Source: Halomonas stenophila (GTDB lineage: Bacteria > Pseudomonadota > Gammaproteobacteria > Pseudomonadales > Halomonadaceae). From it: a DNA stretch of 64,000 nucleotides. This document shows positions 9,262 through 17,654 of the stretch, one piece after another; the first letter of the stretch is position 1; each line of letters starts with the position of its first letter. Location of the stretch: the NCBI RefSeq assembly GCF_014192275.1, contig NZ_JACHXR010000005.1:62001-126000 (forward strand), written 5' to 3'. The notes beneath the pieces were generated by a model that saw only the letters and a list, made by a program, of their open reading frames with translations, searched no databases and was not told the DNA's origin. Made by a program: the position numbers and the translations under genes.

Positions 9262-9942
9262 TCACTTCAGGTAGACCTGGCCCTGCTCGTAGAGGCTGCG
9301 GCAGTCGTTGGCGTCGTGGTAGCGGTCCTCGTCGATGTTGAGCGAGTGAACCCCGGGGCCGCCGAAGCGCGGGTCGTCGCACTCGCCGTCGTTGGCCCAG
9401 CGGCTGGTGTTGTCGCCCCACTCGATGCCGCCGGTGCTGCTGCCCGTGCTGGCGTTGCTGGCGCCCCAGGACGGGCTGGCCTCGGAGATGCTGAGGCTGG
9501 CGTCCTGCAGCTCGCCGGCGGCATGGTTGCCGACCCAGATGTTGTAGTTGCCGGACGGCGGGTCATGCCACTTGATGCCCGGATTGGTGCCGGCCGCGGT
9601 GGAGTAGTCGTCGTTGCAGTGCCAGTTGCCGGCGCCGTCGTAGACCACCAGGGTGGTGTCGGCCGGGGACTCCACGAAGATGCTCAGCACGTGCCGGCCG
9701 GCCTCGTAGTTGAGGTCCAGGTCGGGCTTGTCGCTGACGTAGCCGCTGCAGTTGGGACCCGCCTCGCCGGCGGAGCGGTTGCCGCCTGCCGTGAGGCTGG
9801 TGCGGTGCGGGTCGGGCTGGAATCCCGAGACGAGGTTCACGGTGCCGTAGGACGGGGCGGCTTCCCAGTCCAGGGCCTGGGCGCCCGCCGTGTAACACAA
9901 TAGTGGAAGGGCCACGAGCGCAGCCTTGCGATAGATCGACAT
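9262..9942 (-). CDS. Secreted protein with WANDGECDDPRF motif
   Basis: The 226-residue product has a signal peptide (AALVALPLLCYTAGAQA, cleavage near LDWE). The N-terminal two thirds look like a beta-sandwich (FVESPADTTLVVYDGAGNWHCNDD). The C-terminal 50 residues carry WGDNTSRWANDGECDDPRF, then an ED/DANDC continuation, a short Cys-containing module that recurs in exported proteins of proteobacteria and whose function is unknown. AGGGA precedes ATG 9942. Periplasmic or extracellular location is likely. Confidence 0.7.
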   Translation of the reverse strand: MSIYRKAALVALPLLCYTAGAQALDWEAAPSYGTVNLVSGFQPDPHRTSLTAGGNRSAGEAGPNCSGYVSDKPDLDLNYEAGRHVLSIFVESPADTTLVVYDGAGNWHCNDDYSTAAGTNPGIKWHDPPSGNYNIWVGNHAAGELQDASLSISEASPSWGASNASTGSSTGGIEWGDNTSRWANDGECDDPRFGGPGVHSLNIDEDRYHDANDCRSLYEQGQVYLK

Positions 9943-10016
9943 AATCCCTGTTCCCTTGCGATGAGAGGCCGTGCGCCTGGCGCACCCGGATAATATGGCC
10001 AAGGCCCCGGAAAATG

Positions 10017-10910
10017 TCACGTCGTGTAACTGCCGCGGGTAGCCGGGCGCTGCGCCGAGCGCGGCGGCGCTGCCGCCGCCTGTTGCAGTCGCTCCAGTCG
10101 CTCCAGTCGCGCATAGAGGTACTCGGTGAAGAAGCCATGCATCAGGAAGCGCTGACCGAGGTTCCAGGGGCCCACCAGGTAATGCGGGTACTTGTTGTAG
10201 GCCATCTCGGCCAGGCTCGGGTCGCCGATCAGCTGGCCGATGCGGATGGCCAGCGATTGGTCCAGGTTGAAGCCGTTGATGGCGTCGCGGTACTCCTCCC
10301 GGGTCAGCAGCAGGCAGAACAGGCACATGAACAGCGCGTGGGCACTCTCGAAGTCCAGCACCTGGGTGCGCCGCCGAGGGACCCTGAAGTCCGCCATCGC
10401 GATCGGCCGCCAGTGCGTCCAGCGCAGGGCTTCCCGAGGCAGCGGGGCCGGGCGCGGCCGCCAGCGCCCCATCGCCGCGAAGGCGCGGAACAGCTCCTGG
10501 TCGTGGTCGACGAAGGTCGCTTGTCGCATGTCCCGGATACACCGCGGATAGAGCGTCAGCGGCGCGACGTCCGCCACCTCGCCGTTGTCCACGAGGAAGT
10601 TGATCACGTTCGACTCGGTGGCGAAGTGCCGCAGGATCAGCAGGTTGGCCTCGGGACTGACCGCATGGCTGCAGAACCAGCAGATCAGCCGCTGCAGCAG
10701 CCCGTGGGCCCGGAACTGCGGCAGCGGCAGTCTCTTGAAGAACCAGATCACGTGCAGCAGCGCCCCCAGCAGCCCCTGCAGCAGCGGGCGCAGCCACCAG
10801 CGGGTCGGCCGCTCGAGGTCAGCGAGCCACAGGCGCATCGCCTCGGGTTCGATGGGCAGCGAGTCGTCGACCTCCAGGGCCCGCAGGAAGGGGCTGCGCC
10901 GGCTAGTCAT
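10017..10910 (-). CDS. Unknown protein, fourth gene of the KAS III/diiron-oxidase cluster
   Basis: The 297-residue protein has one or two hydrophobic stretches (PLLQGLLGALLHVIWFF; FESAHALFMCLFCLLL). It also has several conserved-looking His/Asp sites (ILRHFATESNV, FVDHDQELF). I do not recognise the family. Its ATG at 10910 overlaps the end of the diiron-oxidase gene by eight bases, and that gene's last codons supply a GGAGG, so it is translationally coupled and almost certainly works in the same pathway. Confidence 0.65.
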   Translation of the reverse strand: MTSRRSPFLRALEVDDSLPIEPEAMRLWLADLERPTRWWLRPLLQGLLGALLHVIWFFKRLPLPQFRAHGLLQRLICWFCSHAVSPEANLLILRHFATESNVINFLVDNGEVADVAPLTLYPRCIRDMRQATFVDHDQELFRAFAAMGRWRPRPAPLPREALRWTHWRPIAMADFRVPRRRTQVLDFESAHALFMCLFCLLLTREEYRDAINGFNLDQSLAIRIGQLIGDPSLAEMAYNKYPHYLVGPWNLGQRFLMHGFFTEYLYARLERLERLQQAAAAPPRSAQRPATRGSYTT

Positions 10911-11598
10911 GGTCCACCTCCTCGAGCTGCAGCGCATAGAGCCGAGCCACGACCCGGGCGGTCCGCAGGATGGCCCGGCGGTCGGCCGCGTCGCGGCAGA
11001 CCCGGTCGAGCAGGGCATAGAGCTTGTCCAGGTGGGCGTCGTCGTTCTCGCCGTGATAGCGCATGAAGCGGGTATGGCCGCCATCGCCGCCGGTGGCCGC
11101 CTCGACCCGGCGCGCCCAGTCGGCGGCCATCTTCTGGCCCAGCCCCTCGATGATCCACATGGCGCCGATCAGGTCGACGGGATTGGGCTGGCTCGCCCGG
11201 TACATCATGAAGGCATGCAGGGCCTCGCTGCCGGCATTGCGCTCGCCCTCGACGATGGTCCGGCGCTCGCCGCCGGCCGCCACGTAGTCGGCCTCCAGCA
11301 GCTCGTAGTCGCGGTGCTCCTCCCGGGCATGCTCGATCACCATCGAGCGTACGTCGGCGAAGTCGCGATCGAAGCTCGAGGCACCGCGGGTGATCCAGCG
11401 CGCGCCCTCGACCACCTGCTGGCGCAGGTGCAGCAGCAGCCGGCGATAGTCCTCCAGGGGGAAGCGGCCGCGCTCGAGGCGCTGGATCACGGGGACACGG
11501 CCCAGCTGGCGCTCGAAATCGAACCAGATGCGCATCAGTCCCTGCAGGCAGTCCTGGCCGGCCCGGGTGGTGATCTTGCTGTTCATGACGCTGTTCAT
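10903..11598 (-). CDS. Haem-oxygenase-like diiron oxidase (iron-containing redox enzyme family)
   Basis: The all-helical 231-residue protein fits the TENA/PqqC/haem-oxygenase fold. Candidate metal ligands include VIEHAREEHRDYELLE, WIIEGLG and, near the C-terminus, YHGENDDAHLDKL. The last gives the H-x3-D-x2-H spacing known from diiron oxidases of this fold such as SznF. Relatives oxidise fatty acids or amino-acid-derived substrates. The ATG at 11598 overlaps the KAS III stop by four bases (ATGA), so the two are coupled. The substrate is unknown; a lipid made by the neighbouring KAS III is a reasonable guess. Confidence 0.78.
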   Translation of the reverse strand: MNSVMNSKITTRAGQDCLQGLMRIWFDFERQLGRVPVIQRLERGRFPLEDYRRLLLHLRQQVVEGARWITRGASSFDRDFADVRSMVIEHAREEHRDYELLEADYVAAGGERRTIVEGERNAGSEALHAFMMYRASQPNPVDLIGAMWIIEGLGQKMAADWARRVEAATGGDGGHTRFMRYHGENDDAHLDKLYALLDRVCRDAADRRAILRTARVVARLYALQLEEVDHD

Positions 11599-12707
11599 GT
11601 CGACTCCTTGACGACCGTCAGGTGCATGTAGACGTTGTTGAAGCGACCGCTCTCGGGCACGAAGCACAGCAGGGTGTCGCCCTCGGCGTAGCGCTGGGTG
11701 CGGCGGAACTCGTCGAGCATGATGAACAGCGAGGCGCAGCCGGTATTTCCCCGGGTATAGAGGTTGGTGTACCACTTCTCCTCGGGGATGGCCGCCCCGG
11801 CCTGGCTGAGCATGTCGAAGATCCTGCCGCGGAAGTAATGCGACGAGTAATGACAGAGCAGGTGGTCGACCTCGTCCACCGCGACCCGGCCCTCGTCGAT
11901 CAGCCGCAGCAGGCCGTCCACGCCGAGCTTGACCAGGTTGTCGAGCAGCCGCACGTCCTGGCGGATCAGCAGCGCGCCGGCGGCTTCCGCCTCGGCGTAG
12001 GTGGGGTAGTCCTGCCAGCTCGCGTGCCCCTCGGCGTCGGCCGGCCGGCCGACGCTCATGCACACCGGGAAGGCATCGGCGTGGGACATGCCGCGGATCC
12101 AGTCGATGCGGAAGCACAGTGCCCGGGGGCGGTCCTCCAGCAGCAGGGCCCCGGCGCCGTCGGAGAGCATCCAGCGCAGGAACTCGGCGTCGAAGTCGAC
12201 CTCCGCCCCGGCGGCCTCGAAGCGGCTGGCCTTGAACAGCCGCGAGGCCAGCTCGCTGGCGATGACCAGGGCGTTGCCATGCTCGCCGGCCTTCACGCCG
12301 GTGTAGGCCGCCTTCAGCGCCATCATGCTGCTCGAGCAGATGCCGTGGCTGGTGTTGAGCTCCACGTCCGGCAGGCCGAGTTCGGCCTGCACCATGCTGC
12401 CGAACCCCGGCAGCACCAGGTCGCCCTGGCTGGTGGCCACGCTGAGCATCGCGATGCGCCCCTTGGCCAGGTAGCCCTGCGCCAGGCAGTCCTCGCCGGC
12501 CCGGGCGGCCATGGCGCCGTTGCCGATGGTGGTGTTGTGATCGGCGTCGATGGCGTAGTGGCGCTGCCGGATGCCGTTGGACTTCAGGATGCGCCGCTTC
12601 AGCCGGCTGGGCCTGCCGTGGACCCGGCCGAGCACGTCCTCGATGCGCGCGTTGTCGACCGGCTCGCCGGGCAGGTGGTGGCCGGTGCTGGTGATGTAGA
12701 CGCTCAT
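11595..12707 (-). CDS. 3-oxoacyl-ACP synthase III (FabH-like)
   Basis: The 370-residue thiolase-fold enzyme has the expected Cys-His-Asn triad: Cys in TSHGICSSSMMALK, His in LLCHYSSHYFRG and Asn in YTRGNTGCASLF. Family members join an acyl-CoA to malonyl-ACP or condense two acyl chains. It is divergent in sequence from housekeeping FabH and sits in a four-gene coupled cluster rather than a fatty-acid operon, so a specialised role is likely. The ATG at 12707 overlaps the stop of the upstream membrane-protein gene by four bases. Confidence 0.85.
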   Translation of the reverse strand: MSVYITSTGHHLPGEPVDNARIEDVLGRVHGRPSRLKRRILKSNGIRQRHYAIDADHNTTIGNGAMAARAGEDCLAQGYLAKGRIAMLSVATSQGDLVLPGFGSMVQAELGLPDVELNTSHGICSSSMMALKAAYTGVKAGEHGNALVIASELASRLFKASRFEAAGAEVDFDAEFLRWMLSDGAGALLLEDRPRALCFRIDWIRGMSHADAFPVCMSVGRPADAEGHASWQDYPTYAEAEAAGALLIRQDVRLLDNLVKLGVDGLLRLIDEGRVAVDEVDHLLCHYSSHYFRGRIFDMLSQAGAAIPEEKWYTNLYTRGNTGCASLFIMLDEFRRTQRYAEGDTLLCFVPESGRFNNVYMHLTVVKEST

Positions 12708-13273
12708 GTCAATGTCCTCCGTGGCTTGAGGGCATGGCGCAGGCAGCGCAGGTTCTCCTCCGCGTAGGGGAGGAACGCCAGCAGGGCCATGAAGCCGAGG
12801 TAGACGGGCAAGTAGCCCTCGCCGCCATGGGGCGCGTCGAGCGGCTGCAGCCGAAGCTGGCCGGCCCAGTCCAGGGCCAGCAGGTCCCGCATCACCGGCC
12901 AGTTGATCACCACGATCATGGCCAGCATGTAGAACGGCAGGCTGGCCAGGTAGCTGTGGGCGTGCATCTCCCAGATGCTGATGTGTCGTCTCGGCGCGGC
13001 GTAGTGCACGTCCCAGTGGGCCACCAGCTCGTGCAGCAGCCAGGCCGCGAGGCAGATCAGCAGCACCAGCACGTTGACCTCGTAGAGCAGGCACAGAAGG
13101 ATCGGAATGCCGACCTGCACGCCCATCAGCGAGTGGACCAGCGACTCCTTGAGCCCCGAGGTCGCCTCGATGCGGGTGGCCCGGTGGCAGCACCAGTCGA
13201 CGAAGCCGGCGATGCCCCACAGCGGCAGGAAGACATACAGCAGGACCTGAATCAGTAGCGAATGCGTATCCAT
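12704..13273 (-). CDS. His-rich integral membrane protein, first gene of the cluster
   Basis: The 189-residue protein has about five hydrophobic segments. Histidines cluster at DWCCHRATRIE, HELVAHWDVHYA (H-x4-H-x3-H) and RRHISIWEMHAHSYL, a distribution reminiscent of membrane metal-dependent hydroxylases and desaturases, although I cannot match it to a named family. GAGG lies seven bases before ATG 13273. It is the promoter-proximal gene of the four-gene unit and may act on the same lipid-like substrate as the KAS III and the diiron oxidase; that is inference. Confidence 0.65.
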   Translation of the reverse strand: MDTHSLLIQVLLYVFLPLWGIAGFVDWCCHRATRIEATSGLKESLVHSLMGVQVGIPILLCLLYEVNVLVLLICLAAWLLHELVAHWDVHYAAPRRHISIWEMHAHSYLASLPFYMLAMIVVINWPVMRDLLALDWAGQLRLQPLDAPHGGEGYLPVYLGFMALLAFLPYAEENLRCLRHALKPRRTLT

Positions 13274-13338
13274 CAGCGAACCTCGCGGCGGCGTCGATGG
13301 TGAGGGGTTGTAAAACGGTGTTCGATAATTAGCCTAGC

Positions 13339-13369
13339 CGCCTCGCTCGGGAATGCAAACGAACGTTTG
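13339..13369 (-). promoter_or_regulatory. Palindromic operator candidate and promoter of the KAS III/diiron cluster
   Basis: CAAACG-AA-CGTTTG (13356-13369) is an inverted repeat of 6-bp arms upstream of the leftward cluster. On the minus strand TTGCAT overlaps its left half and TAGGCT follows after 16 bases, giving a plausible -35/-10 pair. A bound regulator would block this promoter. Confidence 0.35.
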
Positions 13370-13489
13370 AATTTCGTCGGGCCGTCGGATCGTCGGCATG
13401 GTGTCGTCGGCAAGCAGCGGCACGGGGCACTATGCTGGAGTCAGCCCTCGGGGCTTCACGTTCATCCGTCACCCTTCGGGAGGTGCCCC

Positions 13490-13942
13490 ATGACGACCAC
13501 GATGCTTTCCGCGACACGCCTCGGACGGGGCCTGCTGTTGGCCCTGCCTCTGGTGGCCGGCGCGGCCCTGGCCAGTGAGGGCCATGACCTGACCTTCCAG
13601 GGCGATGCCAGCTTCAACGGGCCCCACGGCGGCCAGGCAATCCAGGCGGCGCTGGTGGACACGGCCAGCGGCGAGACCATCGCCGTGAAGACCGGGGAGG
13701 TCTCCGCGGACGGCGACCCGGCGTTCTCCTTCGCCTTCCCCGGTGTGTTGCGGGAGGGCGGCAGTTACGCCGTCCACTACTGGATCGATTCCAACTTCGG
13801 TGGCGGCAACGCCGGCAACTGCGATCCCATGGACAACGACCACCAGTGGAGCGTGGCCATCGAGGCGGGCGGCGAGGCCACCACCCATGTGGAGAGCCAC
13901 GATCCCTCCGCCCAGACGGCCGTCTGCGATACCTTCCAGTAA
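13490..13942 (+). CDS. Small periplasmic beta-rich protein of unknown function
   Basis: The 150-residue product begins with a signal peptide (LLLALPLVAGAALA, cleavage before SEGHD). The mature part looks like an immunoglobulin- or transthyretin-like sandwich (GQAIQAALVDTASGETI; GSYAVHYWIDSNFGGGNAG). It contains two Cys (NCDP; AVCDTF) that could form a disulfide. GGGAGGT lies upstream of ATG 13490. No family is recognised; it is monocistronic and divergent from the lipid-type cluster. Confidence 0.65.
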   Translation: MTTTMLSATRLGRGLLLALPLVAGAALASEGHDLTFQGDASFNGPHGGQAIQAALVDTASGETIAVKTGEVSADGDPAFSFAFPGVLREGGSYAVHYWIDSNFGGGNAGNCDPMDNDHQWSVAIEAGGEATTHVESHDPSAQTAVCDTFQ

Positions 13943-14114
13943 GTCCAGCCACGCAGGCGTCTCACGACCGCGGGCCTGGTGACGACCGGGCCCGCGTCAA
14001 TGGGGGCGCGATGACCTGGTGGGCGAAGCTGTCGCGGTTCACGCCCGGCAGGTCCGTTCGTTCTGCGCACAGCGTTCATCCGTCAGCCGGCGGCGTGCCG
14101 CCCCCATCCGGGGA

Positions 14115-15221
14115 TCACCAGGGCCGGCGGAAGCGCATCGCGGTGCAGACCCGCTCCCGCGACATCTCCACCGCCGCCGCCCGCGGCAGCTGGCCCTCGG
14201 CCTTGGCCCGGCCGAGCACCTCGCCGAGGTTGTGGCAGACCTTCTCCTCGATACGGGCCAGGGCCACGCCCTGGCTGCCGTTGGCGTGTTCGACCGCCGC
14301 ACAGATGACCCCGCCGGCGTTGACGATGAAATCCGGCAACACCAGCACGCCCCGCTCGGCGAGTCGGCGCTCGGCCTCCTCGGTGGCGGGGATGTTGGCG
14401 CCCTCGGCCACCACCCTGGCCCGCAGCCGGTCCACGTTGCCTTCGTGCAGCACATCCGGTCGCGCCGCGGGAATCCACACCTCGCACTCGACATCGATGA
14501 TGGCCTCCCGATCGCGGGCCTGGCCGTCCCGGAACTCGGCCACCGCGTGGCCCTCGCGCTTCCAGTCGATCAGGGCCTGGACGTCGAGGCCCTCGGGGCG
14601 CACCAGGGTCCCGCCGGAATCGCTGACCGCCACCAGCACGGCGCCGCGCTCGGCCAGGTAGCGCGCCGCATGCCGGCCCACCGCGCCGAAGCCCTGGATG
14701 GCGATCCGCGCCCCCGCGAGGCGAAAGCCGCCGTGGGTCTGGGCCTCCTCGATGGCCGCGGCCAGGCCGAAGCCCGTGGCGCCGATCTCGTCCAGGGGGA
14801 TGCCACCGAGTTCCCGGGGCAGGCCCACCGCGCGACCGGTCATGTCGTGGACCCAGGCCATGGCGATCTCGTCGGTGCCCATGTCGGGGCCGGGAATGTA
14901 GTCCGTGATCTCGCGGATCGCGTAGCCGTAGGCGCGCACCAGCCGCTCCTTGTCGGCGGTGGGCATGCGGGGATCGGCGAAGATCACCGCCTTGGCCCCG
15001 CCGTGGGGCAGGCCGGCCGAGGCGTTCTTCAGCGTCATGGAGCGGGCCAGACGGGCGCACTCCTCGAGGCTCACGTCCGGGGCCATGCGCGTCCCGCCGA
15101 TCGCCGGGCCGGCCGCGACGTTGTCGATCACCAGGATGGCGCGCAGCCGGGTGGCGGGATCATGCAGGTAGAGGACCTTTTCCGGTCCCAGGTCGTCGGT
15201 CAGGTCGAAGGCGTCGCTCAT
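14115..15221 (-). CDS. Glu/Leu/Phe/Val dehydrogenase family protein
   Basis: The 368-residue enzyme shows the catalytic Lys region MTLKNASAGLPHGGAKAVI, the PGPDMGTDE substrate-side motif and a Rossmann glycine motif IAIQGFGAVGRHAA for NAD(P). It deaminates an amino acid to its 2-oxo acid and ammonia. Its length and the SAGLPHGGAK block are closer to leucine/phenylalanine/valine dehydrogenases than to glutamate dehydrogenase, but the exact substrate is not certain. GGAGG lies eight bases before the ATG. Confidence 0.87.
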   Translation of the reverse strand: MSDAFDLTDDLGPEKVLYLHDPATRLRAILVIDNVAAGPAIGGTRMAPDVSLEECARLARSMTLKNASAGLPHGGAKAVIFADPRMPTADKERLVRAYGYAIREITDYIPGPDMGTDEIAMAWVHDMTGRAVGLPRELGGIPLDEIGATGFGLAAAIEEAQTHGGFRLAGARIAIQGFGAVGRHAARYLAERGAVLVAVSDSGGTLVRPEGLDVQALIDWKREGHAVAEFRDGQARDREAIIDVECEVWIPAARPDVLHEGNVDRLRARVVAEGANIPATEEAERRLAERGVLVLPDFIVNAGGVICAAVEHANGSQGVALARIEEKVCHNLGEVLGRAKAEGQLPRAAAVEMSRERVCTAMRFRRPW

Positions 15222-15420
15222 GTGCCGATCCTCCAGGAGGGGCCTTCCTTCAAGCTAGCAGGCCCGGGCGTGGAACCCATGACGGGGCATCTCGGAACGA
15301 GGTCCCTCGGAATTCCCGCGGGCCATCGTGGTCCCTACATCGTGAAGAGTCGGCCCGCACGGGGATCGGCAGGGGCGCCAGCCGGCGCAACCGGCGTCGG
15401 GCAGTCGCCCGGGAGGTGAG

Positions 15421-16005
15421 ATGAACATTCGTGATGCCACCAAGGCTTATGCCAGAGACCTGGCCTACCTGATCAACCTGGCGGGCGAGGGCCTGCCCGA
15501 GTACCTGTGGGGGCAGATGGCCAAGGGCAACGAGACGCCGATGGACGTGGGCGAGCAGCGTGCCGCCCGGGAGGAGGGCGGCTTCAGCTACCGGCACGCC
15601 AAGGTCTGCCTGCAGAAGAAGAAGCTGCTGGGGATGATCCTGGACTACCGGCTGCCGGCCCCCTACGACCTCGATGACCTCGACGACTGTCCGCGGGTCG
15701 TCCAGCCGCTGCTGCGCCTCGAGGCCCAGGCGCCGGGCAGCTGGTATATCAATGCCATCGCCACCTACAAGGCGGCGCGGCGCCGGGGCGTGGCCAGCCT
15801 GCTGATGGCCCAGGCCGAGGCCTCGGCCATCGCCGCCGGTTGCACCGAGATGAGCCTGATCGTGGCCTCCGAGAACCACGTGGCCAGGACCTTCTACGAG
15901 CACCAGGGCTTCCGCGAGACGGCCTCGCTGCCGATCGAGCCCTATCCCGGCGGCAAGCACGGCGGCGACTGGCTGCTGATGACCAAGCGCATCGATGCGG
16001 CCTAG
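15421..16005 (+). CDS. GNAT family N-acetyltransferase
   Basis: The 194-residue protein has the GNAT acetyl-CoA site IATYKAARRRGVASLLM (the Q/RxxGxG/A loop) and the strand-helix MSLIVASENHVARTFYEHQGF. An internal linker and a long N-terminal region are typical of members annotated simply as GNAT. The acceptor is unknown. GGGAGG lies just upstream of the start. It is monocistronic between a divergent dehydrogenase and a convergent marR. Confidence 0.85.
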   Translation: MNIRDATKAYARDLAYLINLAGEGLPEYLWGQMAKGNETPMDVGEQRAAREEGGFSYRHAKVCLQKKKLLGMILDYRLPAPYDLDDLDDCPRVVQPLLRLEAQAPGSWYINAIATYKAARRRGVASLLMAQAEASAIAAGCTEMSLIVASENHVARTFYEHQGFRETASLPIEPYPGGKHGGDWLLMTKRIDAA

Positions 16006-16079
16006 GCCCCCCTCTACGACCTGTCCCCTGCGCCCCTCGCCACTCAACTGCGATTGCCCTGCTGTCGCCGGGTATGCCG

Positions 16080-16580
16080 TTAGTCGGGTGCCTTGGCCTC
16101 CAGCCCGTCCTGCAGCTTGCCCAGCAGGGCATTGAGGGTCTGCTGCTCCTCGCGGCTCAGCGTCGCCAGCGCCCGGGCCTCGTTGTTCACGTGTTGCGGC
16201 AGGGCCTCGTTCACCAGGCCGAGGCCGGCCTCGGTGAGGGTCACCAGCATGCTGCGCCGATCGGCGGGATTGGGCTGGCGGGCGATCAGCCCGGCCTTCT
16301 CCAGGCGATCCAGCTGGTTGGTCATGCCCCCCGACGAGAGCATCAGCACCTCGAAGAGCTGGGTCGGGGTCAGCGCGTAGGGGGCGCCGGCCCGGCGCAG
16401 GGTCGCCAGCACGTCGAACTCCCGGGGTTGCAGGCCGCGGGCCTTGAAGAAGGGCTCCAGGTATTGATGGCTGAGGTGCCGGCCGACGCTGGTCAGCCGC
16501 GCCGTCAGCTCCATGGGCAGCAGGTCCAGGTCGGGCATTTCCTGGCGCCACTGGTCGATCGCTACACTGACTCGGTTCAT
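16080..16580 (-). CDS. MarR family transcriptional regulator
   Basis: The 166-residue protein has a winged helix (FDVLATLRRAGAPYALTPTQLFEVLMLSSGGMTNQLDRLEKAGLI; recognition helix around SSGGMTNQLDRLE) and the wing NPADRRSMLVTLTEAG. MarR proteins bind palindromes as dimers and are released by small phenolic or oxidising ligands. It is divergent from an EamA exporter and a nitroreductase, with two palindromes between them, so it probably represses both its own gene and that unit. Confidence 0.9.
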   Translation of the reverse strand: MNRVSVAIDQWRQEMPDLDLLPMELTARLTSVGRHLSHQYLEPFFKARGLQPREFDVLATLRRAGAPYALTPTQLFEVLMLSSGGMTNQLDRLEKAGLIARQPNPADRRSMLVTLTEAGLGLVNEALPQHVNNEARALATLSREEQQTLNALLGKLQDGLEAKAPD

Positions 16581-16599
16581 GGGGGCTTGCTACCTATTT

Positions 16600-16637
16600 A
16601 TCTTGATGCTAAGATTCTTTTTATCGTGATACACGAT
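16600..16637. promoter_or_regulatory. Two palindromic MarR operator candidates
   Basis: ATCTT-N6-AAGAT at 16600-16615 and ATCGTG-ATA-CACGAT at 16623-16637 lie between the divergent marR and EamA genes. The first resembles the TATCTTGATxxxAAGAT type of site commonly bound by MarR dimers. Their spacing would let one regulator control both directions. Confidence 0.55.
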
Positions 16638-16659
16638 GCCAAGCTATAGGAGCACAAGG

Positions 16660-17616
16660 ATGACCAACGCCCTCGTCGGACACAAGCGCCGCGATCGCCG
16701 CGGGCTCAAGGCCCTGGGCTGCCTGCTGCTGGTAGGGACCCTGCTGGCCATGTCGCTGACCGTGGCCAAGTTCGCCGATGCGGCGGCCTTGCCGCGCCTG
16801 ACCTTCCTGATGGTGGCCCTGGCCAGCGCGAGCGGCTGCCTGTTGCTGATCGCACTGCCCAGGCGCGGCGAGTGGCGCCTCGATCGCCGGGTGCTCGAGT
16901 ATGCCGCCGTCGCCGGCAGCCTGCTGGCGCTGCCCAATGCGCTCGGCTTCCTGGCGGTGCGCCACGTGGGGGCGGGGTTCATCTCGCTGAGCTTCGCCTT
17001 CCCCATCCTGGTGACCTGGCTGCTGGCCGTGCTGCTGCGCCTCGAACCCCTGCGCGGGGATCGCCTGGTCGGCGTGCTGCTGGGGCTTTCCGGGGGCATC
17101 GTGCTGGCCCTCTCCAAGGCCGGCACCGGCGGCGGACCGCTGGGCTGGTCGCTGCTGGTCCTGCTGATGCCGCTGGCCCTGGCCCTGGGCAACATCTATC
17201 GCACCCTGCGCTGGCCGGCGGACGTCCCGCTGGTGTACTTGACCGCGCTGGTGCTGGCCGGGGCCGCCCTGACCCTGCTGCCGTTCAGCCTGGCCATGGA
17301 GCCCGGGCGGCTCGGCGAGCTGTTCGCCTCGCCGGCGGGCCTCGGCCTGCTGGGGCTCGAGGTGGCGGTGTTCACCGTGCTCTACCGGTTCTTCTTCATC
17401 CTCCAGCGACTGGCCGGCCCGGTGTACCTCAGCCAGATCGGCACGGTGGCGGCCACCGTGGGCACCGCCGTCGCCGTGCTGGTACTGGGCGAGCCCACCC
17501 CGCCCAACCTGGCGCTGGCCGCCGGCCTGGTGGTCGCCGGCACCCTGATCTTCCAGCGCGGCGCCGCCCGGCCGGCGAGGCCCGCGCCGCAAGCGTCCTG
17601 CTGCGCGCGTCCCTGA
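16660..17616 (+). CDS. EamA/DMT-family transporter
   Basis: The 318-residue protein has about ten hydrophobic helices arranged as two EamA-like repeats, with the second-half loop LSQIGTVAATVGTAVAVLVLGE typical of drug/metabolite transporters. It probably exports a small metabolite or toxic compound. I start at ATG 16660 because AGGAG lies seven bases upstream, dropping eight residues from the longest frame. It is followed after 38 bases by the nitroreductase gene. Confidence 0.85.
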   Translation: MTNALVGHKRRDRRGLKALGCLLLVGTLLAMSLTVAKFADAAALPRLTFLMVALASASGCLLLIALPRRGEWRLDRRVLEYAAVAGSLLALPNALGFLAVRHVGAGFISLSFAFPILVTWLLAVLLRLEPLRGDRLVGVLLGLSGGIVLALSKAGTGGGPLGWSLLVLLMPLALALGNIYRTLRWPADVPLVYLTALVLAGAALTLLPFSLAMEPGRLGELFASPAGLGLLGLEVAVFTVLYRFFFILQRLAGPVYLSQIGTVAATVGTAVAVLVLGEPTPPNLALAAGLVVAGTLIFQRGAARPARPAPQASCCARP

Positions 17617-17654
17617 CGCCTGCCCCTTCCCCCCGACACCCTGGAGCTCACCGC

